Below the pieces are notes generated by a model. That model saw nothing but the letters and a program-made list of their open reading frames with translations, was not told the DNA's origin and ran no database searches. A stretch of 9,521 nt of DNA from Gammaproteobacteria bacterium. GTDB lineage: Bacteria > Pseudomonadota > Gammaproteobacteria > Xanthomonadales > Xanthomonadaceae. This document shows positions 1-6,208 of the stretch, one piece after another. Position numbers and translations under genes: made by a program. Location: assembly GCA_030431185.1 (NCBI GenBank), contig JAUIJO010000118.1:1-9521 (forward strand), written 5' to 3'. Every line of letters starts with the position of its first letter. Positions within the stretch are counted from its first letter, which is position 1.

Positions 1-143
1 TCGCCACGCACATCCTGGCGTTCGAGGGCGACTCGCACGTGGAGTTCTTCCAGGGCAACTACCGCGAGTACGAAGAGGACAAGAAGCGCCGCCTGGGCGA
101 CGACGCCGGCCCGCACCGCCTGCGCTTCAAGGCGCTGAAGTGA
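1..143 (+). CDS. ettA: EttA C-terminus, energy-dependent translational throttle ABC-F ATPase (5' partial)
   Basis: This is the last 46 codons of an open frame entering from the left edge, first full codon at 3, ending in TGA at 141-143. The peptide runs ATHILAFEGDSHVEFFQGNY and continues through REYEEDKKRRLGDDA to a basic end (RLRFKALK). This tail, with the GDSHVE and YEEDKKRRLG stretches, is the C-terminal end of the second nucleotide-binding domain in EttA-type ABC-F proteins. EttA binds the ribosomal E site and gates entry into elongation according to the ATP/ADP ratio. The Walker motifs, signature motifs and inter-domain linker lie outside the window, so the call rests on the tail alone. 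Other ABC-F paralogues (Uup, YheS) have different C-terminal extensions, which makes EttA the best choice. No T-run terminator follows the stop; the hairpin repeat at 183-290 comes next. Confidence 0.9.
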   Translation, partial: ATHILAFEGDSHVEFFQGNYREYEEDKKRRLGDDAGPHRLRFKALK

Positions 144-182
144 CGGATTGGCCCGCGCGCCCCGCGCGCGGCCTTGCCAACC

Positions 183-290
183 CGTCATTCCCGCGAAAGC
201 GGGAATCCATGGACGTTGGCTTTCCTGCACGAGCCCCGTTCTGCTCAAAAAAGCCGGTTCCCCACGGCCCCCGCCCTCGCGGGGATGCCG
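183..290. repeat. REP/MITE-like element: two hairpins with imperfect 12-bp terminal inverted repeats
   Basis: The left end CGTCATTCCCGC (183-194) and the reverse complement of the right end (CGGCATCCCCGC, 279-290) agree at 10 of 12 positions. Each end forms a hairpin. The left is a perfect 8-bp stem, 187-194 with 199-206, closed by a GAAA tetraloop. The right is a 6-bp stem, 269-274 with 279-284, loop CCTC. Read on the - strand, the left end encodes the peptide MDSRFRGNDG, a familiar artefact of this dispersed repeat in proteobacterial genomes. It fills most of the ettA-pyrF gap. It could act as a transcription or mRNA-decay barrier behind ettA, but it has no T-tract on the + strand, so that role is inferred. 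Confidence 0.75.
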
Positions 291-301
291 AATTCCAGAT
301 C

Positions 302-305
302 GAGG
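302..305 (+). promoter_or_regulatory. Ribosome binding site of pyrF (GAGG)
   Basis: GAGG sits 7 nt before the ATG at 313. This fixes the pyrF start: the frame is open back to an ATG at 148, but that stretch runs through the repeat element and has no family similarity. Confidence 0.6.
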
Positions 306-312
306 TGTCCGA

Positions 313-1131
313 ATGAACTTCATCGCCGCACTGAAACACCGCTGGCAGCAGGCCGACTCGCTGGTCTGCGTCGGGCTGGACCCGGAGCCGTCGAAGTTCC
401 CGGCGCGGTTCGCCGGCGACGAAGACGCGGTGTTCCACTTCTGCCGCGACATCGTCGATGCCACCGCCGAGCAGGTGTGCTGCTTCAAGCCCCAGATCGC
501 GCATTTCGCCGCCCTCGGCGCCGAAAGCGCGCTGACGCGCCTGGTCGCGCACATCCATGCGCACCACCCCGGCATCCCCGTGATCCTGGACAGCAAGCGC
601 GGCGACATCGGCAGCACCGCCCGTCACTACGCGGACGAGGCCTTCGTGCGCCATGACGCCGATGCCGTCACCGTGAACCCCTACCTGGGCCGCGATTCGG
701 TACAGCCCTTCCTCGACCATGCCGACAAGGGCGTGGTCGTCCTGTGCCGGACCTCCAACCCGGGCGCCGGCGACCTGCAGGACCTCATGGTCGAGGGCCG
801 TCCGCTGTACCAGCACGTCGCCGAAACCGTCGCCCGCGACTGGAACGGCAACGGCAACTGCGCCCTGGTGGTCGGCGCGACCTGGCCCGGACAACTGCGC
901 GAAGTACGCGCGATCGTCGGCGACGCCATCCCGTTCCTCGTTCCCGGTGTCGGCGCCCAGGGCGGCGACGCCGCGGCGGTGGTCACGAACGCGCGCAACG
1001 CCGAGGGCAGCGGCCTGATCGTCAGCAGCTCGCGCGCGGTCCTGTATGCCTCCAGTAGCGACGATTACGCCGAAGCCGCCGCGAAGGCCGCCCGGGACCT
1101 GCGCGAAACCCTGAACGCACACCGCCGATAG
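313..1131 (+). CDS. pyrF: Orotidine 5'-phosphate decarboxylase, subfamily 2
   Basis: This 272-residue enzyme catalyses the last step of UMP synthesis, OMP to UMP plus CO2, in the cytoplasm. The sequence shows GLDPEPSKFP at residues 21-30 and CFKPQ at 57-61. The catalytic Asp-x-Lys-x-x-Asp signature is LDSKRGDIGST, with D93, K95 and D98. TVNPYLG follows near 120, and a late PGVGAQGGD phosphate-binding loop is present. The longer N-terminal barrel region, the NPYLG stretch and the ~270-residue length mark the subfamily 2 type (as in Xanthomonas and mycobacteria) rather than the ~230-residue E. coli type. The start is ATG 313 with GAGG upstream; an in-frame ATG at 148 would add 55 residues of translated repeat and is rejected. 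It stands alone between ettA and a convergent gene. I see no regulatory site beyond the ribosome binding site. Confidence 0.95.
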   Translation: MNFIAALKHRWQQADSLVCVGLDPEPSKFPARFAGDEDAVFHFCRDIVDATAEQVCCFKPQIAHFAALGAESALTRLVAHIHAHHPGIPVILDSKRGDIGSTARHYADEAFVRHDADAVTVNPYLGRDSVQPFLDHADKGVVVLCRTSNPGAGDLQDLMVEGRPLYQHVAETVARDWNGNGNCALVVGATWPGQLREVRAIVGDAIPFLVPGVGAQGGDAAAVVTNARNAEGSGLIVSSSRAVLYASSSDDYAEAAAKAARDLRETLNAHRR

Positions 1132-1303
1132 GCTTCCCTGCCGCCGGCGCGCCGCACGTCCCACCAGGCCTCATTCCAGCCCCGATGCCGGCCGGTCGCG
1201 CTCCGTAGGATGGGTAGAGCAAAGCGAAACCCATCGTCTCCGCACGGTGACGCGAGGCGGCCCACGTCCCGCCGACAGCCAGCGCGGACGCCGCGACGCC
1301 GGA
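1132..1303. other. Convergent intergenic region between pyrF and the GT2 gene
   Basis: These 172 bp separate the 3' ends of pyrF (+) and a glycosyltransferase gene (-). They hold a 10-bp GC palindrome at 1145-1154 and the hairpin repeat at 1205-1236. No stem followed by a T-run is visible on either strand, so no classical intrinsic terminator can be named. The hairpin repeat is the only candidate for separating the two converging transcripts. I see no gene here. Confidence 0.6.
1205..1236. repeat. Dispersed hairpin repeat (GTAGGATGGGT...ACCCATC type)
   Basis: GATGGGT at 1209-1215 pairs perfectly with ACCCATC at 1229-1235 around a 13-nt loop that contains the short GC/GC pair AGAGCAAAGCGAA. 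The consensus GTAGGATGGGT-AGAGC-AAGCGAAACCCATC is a familiar dispersed intergenic repeat in gammaproteobacteria. It is unrelated in sequence to the element at 183-290. Its place between two gene ends fits the usual distribution of such elements. Confidence 0.65.
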
Positions 1304-2173
1304 TCAGCGCAGCAGCGCGCGCATCACGGCGACGGGGAAGCGCAGCCAGATCGTCGCGAACACGGCCGCGCGCATCGCCAGGCCACGGCGCGGCGCCTCG
1401 AAGGTCTTGAAGTAGCGCCACAGGCCCCGGTGCTTGTGCCATTCGACGAAGACAGGCCGGCTGCGGCTGGACACGCCGCGCACGTGGACGACGCTGACGC
1501 GGTTGGCCACGGCGAGGCTGGCGCCCGCCTCGCGCGCGCGACGGCACAGGTCCAGGTCCTCGGCGTGCAGGCGGTAGCGCTCGTCGAAGCCACCGATGCG
1601 TTCGAACAGCGACCGGGGCATCAGCATGAGGGCGCCCGATACCACCTCCACCGGCTGCAGCTCCATGGTGTCGTCGGGCGCCAGGGCCATGGCGTGCGCG
1701 GTGCTGCGCAGGCCCTGCCCGCTGAGCAGGCCGCGCAGCATCGCCGCGAAATCGGGATCGCGCCGACGCGAGGCGGCATCTCGTTGGCCCGCCTCGTCCA
1801 CCAGGTCGGCGCCGAGCAGCGGTTCGTGCCGGGTCGCGGCCAGCGCGCGCAGGCGCGCGAGGGCGTCGGGTTCCGGCAGGCAGTCGGGATTGACGAAGGC
1901 CAGCCAGGGCTCGTGGCTGTCGGCCGCGCCCTGGTTGCAGGCCACCGCGAAGCCGGGGTTGTCGGGATTGGCGATGAACCGCACGCGCGGGTCCTGCAGC
2001 GCGTGGCGCTGGAGGATGTCGACGGTGCCGTCGTCCGAGCCATTGTCGACGACGCGGATTTCCACCACGCCAACGGCCCGCCGGAGGCGCAGCAGGCACT
2101 CGTCGATGGTCTCGATGCTGCGATACGTCACCACGATCACGGCGATGCCGGCCTCGACCCTGGGCGTGCTCAT
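1304..2173 (-). CDS. Family 2 glycosyltransferase (rhamnosyltransferase-like, GT-A fold)
   Basis: This 289-residue protein carries the full set of GT2 landmarks. The N-terminal nucleotide-binding strand is AVIVVTYRS (11-19), and VVDNGSDDGT (41-50) binds the nucleotide. NPGFAVACNQG (72-82) follows. FVNPDC (93-98) is the metal-binding DxD equivalent. The acceptor-side motif GGFDERYRLHAEDLDLCRRA (194-213) holds the catalytic-base region (E205-D206), and a late His (H230) is present. These are the features of WbbL/RfbF-type transferases that use nucleotide sugars to build O-antigen or exopolysaccharide; the sugar cannot be read from sequence. Residues 265-288 form an amphipathic or hydrophobic C-terminal helix with basic residues, as in membrane-associated relatives. 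The start ATG overlaps the stop of the upstream gene by 4 nt (ATGA), so translation is probably coupled. It is probably the last gene of the secretion operon. Confidence 0.85.
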   Translation of the reverse strand: MSTPRVEAGIAVIVVTYRSIETIDECLLRLRRAVGVVEIRVVDNGSDDGTVDILQRHALQDPRVRFIANPDNPGFAVACNQGAADSHEPWLAFVNPDCLPEPDALARLRALAATRHEPLLGADLVDEAGQRDAASRRRDPDFAAMLRGLLSGQGLRSTAHAMALAPDDTMELQPVEVVSGALMLMPRSLFERIGGFDERYRLHAEDLDLCRRAREAGASLAVANRVSVVHVRGVSSRSRPVFVEWHKHRGLWRYFKTFEAPRRGLAMRAAVFATIWLRFPVAVMRALLR

Positions 2174-3084
2174 GAGTGGGCGGCCCCGGGCGTCGACCCT
2201 TCTGCGTCACCTGCGCGCGCGCCTTCGGGATCGGCCGCGGGGACCGGGTCGTCCCAAAACAGGTCGCGTTGCGGATCGGGCGGGCCGAGCTCCGCGAGCA
2301 GGGTCTCGAGGCGGGCCCGCGGCTCGCGCAGCGGATCGCGCATCAGGAAGTTCGCCAGGCGCGCGTGCCAGCCCGGCCAGCGTACCGCCAGGCGCTCCAT
2401 GTCGCCCTCGAACGGCTGGCCTTCGCGACCGCGCAGCACGAAGGCGTTGTCGCACAGCACATTGCGCCAACCCAGCCCTGCCAGGCGCAGCGACAGGTCG
2501 ACCAGGGCGGCATACCAGGCGCCGTAGCTGCTGGTGTCCAGGCCGCCCGCGCGGCTGCGCGCGGTCCCGCGCAGGATGACCGCGTGGCAGACCGCCGCCG
2601 GCAGCTCGGGGCACAGCGCCGGCATCGCGGCCGCGGCACGCGACAACGCGTCCGGGTCGTGGGTGGGCAGATTGATCTCGCCGATGCGGGGCCAGGCCGC
2701 GGCCTCGCCGGCATTGCACCAGGGCGTGGCGGTGGCGACCGAGCCGTCGGCGCGCAGGCAGGCCACCAGTCGCGGCAGCCAGCCCGCCGTGGGGCGGACA
2801 TCGGGCGCCAGCACGACGACGTCGGCGTCGCCGCATGCCGCCAGCACCTCGTCCAGGTGGGCGACTTCGCCGATGCTCCTCTGGCGCCGGGTGTAGTCGG
2901 CCTGCAGCCGGGTGCGCGCCATCCAGCGCTCGATCACCGCATAGCCGCGCGGCCCGACCTGGGCGTCGTCGGCCAGCCATACCCGGGTATCGACGGACGT
3001 GTGGGCTTCCAGGGCGCCCAGGCAGGCGTCCAGTGCGGCATCGTCCGCGCCCACCGGCACGACGACGATGGGCGACTCAGCCAT
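2170..3084 (-). CDS. Divergent GT2-like protein with altered active-site motifs
   Basis: This 304-residue protein can be aligned by eye to the GT-A domain of large GT2 transferases. It has an N-terminal strand IVVVPVGADD (6-15), then ADVVVLAPDVRPTAGWLPRL (87-106), then SVATATPWCNAGEAAAWPRI (115-134), and a late GGLDTSSYGAW-YAALVDLSLRLAGLGWRNVL block (180-210). In active relatives these read N-S-D at the metal site, E-E-D in the base motif, and a His before the GSF loop. Here they are APD (94-96), ALVD (193-196) and LRGREGQPF (217-225). The C-terminal 40 residues are Pro/Asp/Glu/Gly-rich and probably disordered. ATG 3084 is the first start after the xpsD stop, which lies in the same frame 13 codons upstream, so no longer start exists. 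There is no Shine-Dalgarno sequence. The gene may encode a degenerate or non-catalytic partner of the next transferase. The fold is fairly secure; the function is unknown. Confidence 0.7.
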   Translation of the reverse strand: MAESPIVVVPVGADDAALDACLGALEAHTSVDTRVWLADDAQVGPRGYAVIERWMARTRLQADYTRRQRSIGEVAHLDEVLAACGDADVVVLAPDVRPTAGWLPRLVACLRADGSVATATPWCNAGEAAAWPRIGEINLPTHDPDALSRAAAAMPALCPELPAAVCHAVILRGTARSRAGGLDTSSYGAWYAALVDLSLRLAGLGWRNVLCDNAFVLRGREGQPFEGDMERLAVRWPGWHARLANFLMRDPLREPRARLETLLAELGPPDPQRDLFWDDPVPAADPEGARAGDAEGSTPGAAHS

Positions 3085-3121
3085 GTGCGGGTCCGCGCTG
3101 GCGGACGGGGCGTTCGGGCAT
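3077..3121 (-). other. Possible 14-codon coupling mini-ORF across the xpsD/GT junction
   Basis: The xpsD stop and a new ATG share a base (TGATG, 3123-3119). The frame encodes MPERPVRQRGPAHG and stops at 3079-3077, just 5 nt inside the downstream coding sequence, so ribosomes would terminate beside the ATG at 3084. This could pass ribosomes from xpsD to the next gene. There is no strong ribosome binding site, and it may be coincidental. Confidence 0.3.
3091..3106 (-). promoter_or_regulatory. Hairpin in the 36-nt xpsD-GT spacer, covering the expected ribosome binding site
   Basis: GTCCGC (3091-3096) and GCGGAC (3101-3106) form a perfect 6-bp GC-rich stem with a 4-nt loop. It ends 6 nt before the ATG at 3084 on the transcribed strand. 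No T-run follows, so it is not a classical terminator. It would occupy the ribosome-binding area of the downstream gene, or could act as a partial processing or stability site within the operon. Confidence 0.45.
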
Positions 3122-5400
3122 CAGTTCTTCGGGGCGCGGTTGAGCGGCTCCAGCGCTCGGAAACGACGTCCATACTCGTCGGTGAGGGTACGGGCTTCCT
3201 GCGGATTGCGCACGATCTTCGGGGTGATGAGGATGATGGTTTCCTCGCGGCCCGAACTGGACGTCTGCCGACCGAAGAGGCCCCCGATCACCGGTATGCG
3301 GCTGAGCCCCGGCAAGCCACTGGAGCCCCGCTGGGTACCTTCGCTGATCAGGCCGGCCAGCAGCACGGTCTCGCCGCTCTGCACCGCCGCCTGCGTCTTC
3401 AGCTTGCGGGTGTCGATGCGCACGTTGCCGTTGTCGTCCGGCGTGTCGCCCGGCGCGCTGATCTCCTGCACGATGTCGAGGAACACCATGCCGTCCTTGG
3501 TGATGCGCGGGCGGACCTTGAGGATGGTGCCGGTTTCCAGGTACTGGACCTGGCTGATGGTGTCGCCCACGCCGACGTTCGGATTGACCGTCACCGAGGA
3601 GATCGGGATCCGCGCGCCGACGTTGAAGGTCGCTTCGGTGTTGTTGCGCACGAACAGCGACGGCGACTGCAGCATCTGCACGTCGCTCACCTCATCCAGG
3701 GCGCTGATGACCGCGGCGGCATTGGTGCCGAGGAAGGTCCAGCCCAGTCCCGTGTTGGTCACCTTGCCCGCGAGGTCGCCCCAGATGCCACGCCCCAGGG
3801 CACTCGGAAGCCCGGCACCGCCGCTCGCCACGCTGGCATTGACCGCCTGTTCGAAGTACCAGTTGACGCCATAGCTCAGCTCGCCGGACAGCGTCACCGT
3901 CGCGATCTGCGCTTCGATGTGCACCTGCATCGGCATCACGTCGAGCCGCTCGATCACGTCCTTGATGGATTTCCAGGCCGCCGGCGAGCCGCGCACCAGC
4001 AGCGAATTGGTTTCGGCCACCGCCGACACGCCGACCCGCGCACCCTGGACCTCGAGGGTGACGCTGCCGTTGCCGCCGCCCTGCCGCTGCTCCAGCGACA
4101 TGCCGCCGATATCGCTGCCGCCGCCCATGTCGCCACCGCCCTTGCCGCCGATGTTGGCGACGCTGCCGCCATCGGTATCCTGCAGTTCGACCGGATCCAG
4201 TCCCGGCATCAGCGAGGGCGAGCCGCCGTTGCGGCCACCGCCCCGGCTGCTGTTGCCGAACACTTCCGAGAGGCGCTCGGCCAGCTCGCCGGCGTCGATG
4301 TACTTGAGCTCGTAGGTGAACAGGCGCATGTCGCCGCCGGCGCTGTCGATGCGCTCCAGCCAGGCCTGGATGTCGTCCAGGTACTCGGCCTGCGGGGTGA
4401 TCACCAGCACCGCATTGGCGCCGTCCAGCGGCATGAAGCGGAACATGCCCGCCACCGGGGAATTGCTCTGCTCGCCGAACACCTTCTCCAGGTCCGCGAC
4501 CACGGCGCTGGCCTTGCCGGACTGGATCGGGAACACGCCCACGGACATGCCCGACAGCCAGTCGACGTCGAATATCTGGATGGTGCGCAGGTAGTTCTCG
4601 AGTTCGGCGCGGGTGCCGGCGATGCTGATGACGTTGCGCGACGGATCGGTGGACACGATCGCGTTCGGGCGCGCATACGGTTCCAGGACCTTCTTCATTT
4701 CCTCCGCCGAGATGTAGCGCAACGGGACCGCGCGCACCTCGAAACCGCGCGCCGACGTGGCGCTGCCGGTTCGCGGCGCGACGTTCCCCGCCACCGCCTG
4801 GTCGGCCGGGACGATGTTGTAGCGGCCGTCGGCATAGACCATCCGGGCGTTGTTCCAGCCCAGCACCATCTCCAGGAGGCTCATCGCATTCGCGGGGCTG
4901 ACCGCCTTGGGCGTGGCCAGGGTCACGGTGCCCTGCACGCCCGGCGCGATGACGTAGTTCTGTCCGAGCATGTCGCCGAGGATCGCCTTGACCACGGCGT
5001 GCAGCGACTCGCCTTCGAAATTGAAGGTCGCCTCGCCCGTCGTGCCCCCCAGGTTGGGTGGCGGCGCGGCGGCGGCGGCCTGGTTGAGGACCTGGCCGGT
5101 GCCGCGGCGGATCTGCGCCTGCGGACCGGTCTCGTCGCCCTCCAGCGGTTCGGCGGAGACGCCTGCCTGGCCAGTGGCGGTGGCGCCCCCCTGGGGCTGG
5201 GCGGCCTGCTGGCGCATGTCGCCTTCGCGGCTCACCCGCGGCACGGGCGACGAGGCACAGGCGTTGAGCACGGCGACGATGGCGGTGGCCAGCAGCAGTT
5301 GCCGGGTCGCGCCACTGACGCGGTCGCCAAGGGACACGGACCGTGGGGAGGCGGGGGACACGGCGACCCGGGGGTCGCGAAGCTCGGGGCATGGATTCAT
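3121..5400 (-). CDS. gspD (xpsD): Type II secretion secretin, lipoprotein GspD/XpsD
   Basis: This is the outer-membrane channel of the type II secretion system, 759 residues from ATG 5400. A hydrophobic segment (LLLATAIVAVLNAC) ends in a lipobox with the acylated Cys at 48, so the secretin carries its own lipid anchor, as XpsD does. A Gln/Gly/Ala-rich linker (about 49-120) precedes N0 (about 124-200: TFNFEGESLHAVVKAILGD), N1 (about 217-282), N2 (about 284-352) and N3 (about 357-487). N3 is split by a Gly-rich insertion at about 382-446. The secretin core (about 492-732) holds VQMLQSPSLFVRNNTEATF and the GLPGLSRIPVIGGLFG signature. No C-terminal pilotin-binding S domain is obvious beyond residue 735. 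The start is uncertain: GTG 5409, one base after the xpsN stop, adds 3 residues, while GTG 5337 would give a more ordinary 27-residue signal peptide. The gene follows xpsN directly. Confidence 0.95.
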   Translation of the reverse strand: MNPCPELRDPRVAVSPASPRSVSLGDRVSGATRQLLLATAIVAVLNACASSPVPRVSREGDMRQQAAQPQGGATATGQAGVSAEPLEGDETGPQAQIRRGTGQVLNQAAAAAPPPNLGGTTGEATFNFEGESLHAVVKAILGDMLGQNYVIAPGVQGTVTLATPKAVSPANAMSLLEMVLGWNNARMVYADGRYNIVPADQAVAGNVAPRTGSATSARGFEVRAVPLRYISAEEMKKVLEPYARPNAIVSTDPSRNVISIAGTRAELENYLRTIQIFDVDWLSGMSVGVFPIQSGKASAVVADLEKVFGEQSNSPVAGMFRFMPLDGANAVLVITPQAEYLDDIQAWLERIDSAGGDMRLFTYELKYIDAGELAERLSEVFGNSSRGGGRNGGSPSLMPGLDPVELQDTDGGSVANIGGKGGGDMGGGSDIGGMSLEQRQGGGNGSVTLEVQGARVGVSAVAETNSLLVRGSPAAWKSIKDVIERLDVMPMQVHIEAQIATVTLSGELSYGVNWYFEQAVNASVASGGAGLPSALGRGIWGDLAGKVTNTGLGWTFLGTNAAAVISALDEVSDVQMLQSPSLFVRNNTEATFNVGARIPISSVTVNPNVGVGDTISQVQYLETGTILKVRPRITKDGMVFLDIVQEISAPGDTPDDNGNVRIDTRKLKTQAAVQSGETVLLAGLISEGTQRGSSGLPGLSRIPVIGGLFGRQTSSSGREETIILITPKIVRNPQEARTLTDEYGRRFRALEPLNRAPKN

Positions 5401-5410
5401 TGCAGGCACT

Positions 5411-6208
5411 CTACCGGCTCTCGGCGGGCGGGTTGGGTGGCGGGGACGACGGCGGATCCGGGGGCATCGGCTGTCGGGGCGGGGTCTCGCGGTTCTGGGC
5501 CTGTTCGCGCAACGCGGCGCGGCGCGCCTGGATGCGCTGGCGGATCGCCTCCATCTGCGATTCGGGCGTCATCGCCGGCTTGGCTTCGGGGTCGGGCTTG
5601 CCTCCGTCGGCCTCGACCACCTCCTCCGGTGGCGCGTCGCGTGGCGGCTCCGGCATGCCCGGCGGCGCGCCCGACGCCGACCCCATGGCCGTCGGCGAGG
5701 CGCCGCCTTCGCCGTCGTACACGCGAAGCGCCATGTTGCGGCGGCCTTCGGGCCCTTCGAAGACGGCCGAACGCGCGGCCAGTTCGACCAGCCGCCAGGC
5801 CGGATGCGACTCCGGGGCCTCGTCCAGCTTGACCCGGACGGACTCGCTGCCATCGGCCGGCTGGATGATCGCCATCTTCAGCCGGGGAGTGATGAGCACG
5901 CTGGTCAGCACATAGTCGAAGCTGCTGTCCTCGGCCTCGCCGTCGTCGTTGCGCAGGGTGAAAGGCCGGGGCTTGCGGTCACTGCTGAACAGGGGGCGCG
6001 CGTATATTTCCGCGTACTGGTCCATCGGTCCGAGCTGCCGCGCGGTGGCGGGGGGCACGGGAGGCAGCGGCTGGCGCAGGTCTTCGTCCGCCTTGATCGG
6101 CCCCACGTGGCCGCCCATGCCGACGGCGGCGAGCAGCAGGGCGATCACCGCCCAGGCCGCGACGGCCGCCAGCAGCCAGGTGCGGGGGCCCGCGTTATCG
6201 AGGCGCAT
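5411..6208 (-). CDS. xpsN: Type II secretion protein XpsN (GspC-like inner-membrane protein)
   Basis: This 265-residue bitopic protein has a short cytoplasmic N-terminus, one membrane helix (about 11-30, TWLLAAVAAWAVIALLLAAV) and a periplasmic remainder. A Pro-rich spacer (45-55) leads to QYAEIYARPLFSSDRKP (64-80), the pattern that opens GspC/XpsN homology regions. A predicted small beta domain follows (about 97-165: VLTSVLITPRLKMAIIQP, then WRLVELAARSAVFEG). After this comes a Pro/Gly/Glu-rich stretch, a charged helix (about 215-240) and a Pro-rich tail. No PDZ or coiled-coil domain of classical GspC is seen. In Xanthomonas, XpsN occupies this position and associates with XpsL and XpsM and, by analogy with GspC, links the platform to the secretin. 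It is different from the GspN of other systems. It starts at ATG 6208 with GGGAGG 5 nt upstream, and overlaps gspM by 14 nt. Confidence 0.85.
   Translation of the reverse strand: MRLDNAGPRTWLLAAVAAWAVIALLLAAVGMGGHVGPIKADEDLRQPLPPVPPATARQLGPMDQYAEIYARPLFSSDRKPRPFTLRNDDGEAEDSSFDYVLTSVLITPRLKMAIIQPADGSESVRVKLDEAPESHPAWRLVELAARSAVFEGPEGRRNMALRVYDGEGGASPTAMGSASGAPPGMPEPPRDAPPEEVVEADGGKPDPEAKPAMTPESQMEAIRQRIQARRAALREQAQNRETPPRQPMPPDPPSSPPPNPPAESR

Noticed and set aside
243..268. Possible - strand intrinsic terminator (GCCG/CGGC stem followed by TTTTTT)
   Set aside because: The stem is only 4 bp with an 8-nt loop, it lies inside the repeat element, and no - strand gene to its right would end there.
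148..312. N-terminal extension of pyrF to an upstream in-frame ATG
   Set aside because: The added 55 residues translate the hairpin repeat, and family members begin near MNFIAALKHRW with a ribosome binding site at 302-305.
127..1164. - strand frame opposite pyrF
   Set aside because: It includes the repeat-derived peptide MDSRFRGNDG and otherwise mirrors pyrF; not a gene.
183..1236. CRISPR-like interpretation of the hairpin repeats
   Set aside because: The repeats are few, unrelated in sequence, not regularly spaced, and no cas gene is present.
1247..2527. 426-codon + strand frame opposite the two glycosyltransferase genes
   Set aside because: Same GC-driven antisense artefact; no motif, no ribosome binding site, and it crosses two well-supported - strand genes.
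2176..5832. Very long + strand open frame (1218 codons) opposite the glycosyltransferase, xpsD and xpsN genes
   Set aside because: It is an antisense shadow caused by high GC at third codon positions. The product is Ala/Arg/His/Gly-rich with no recognisable domain, and the - strand genes have clear family motifs.
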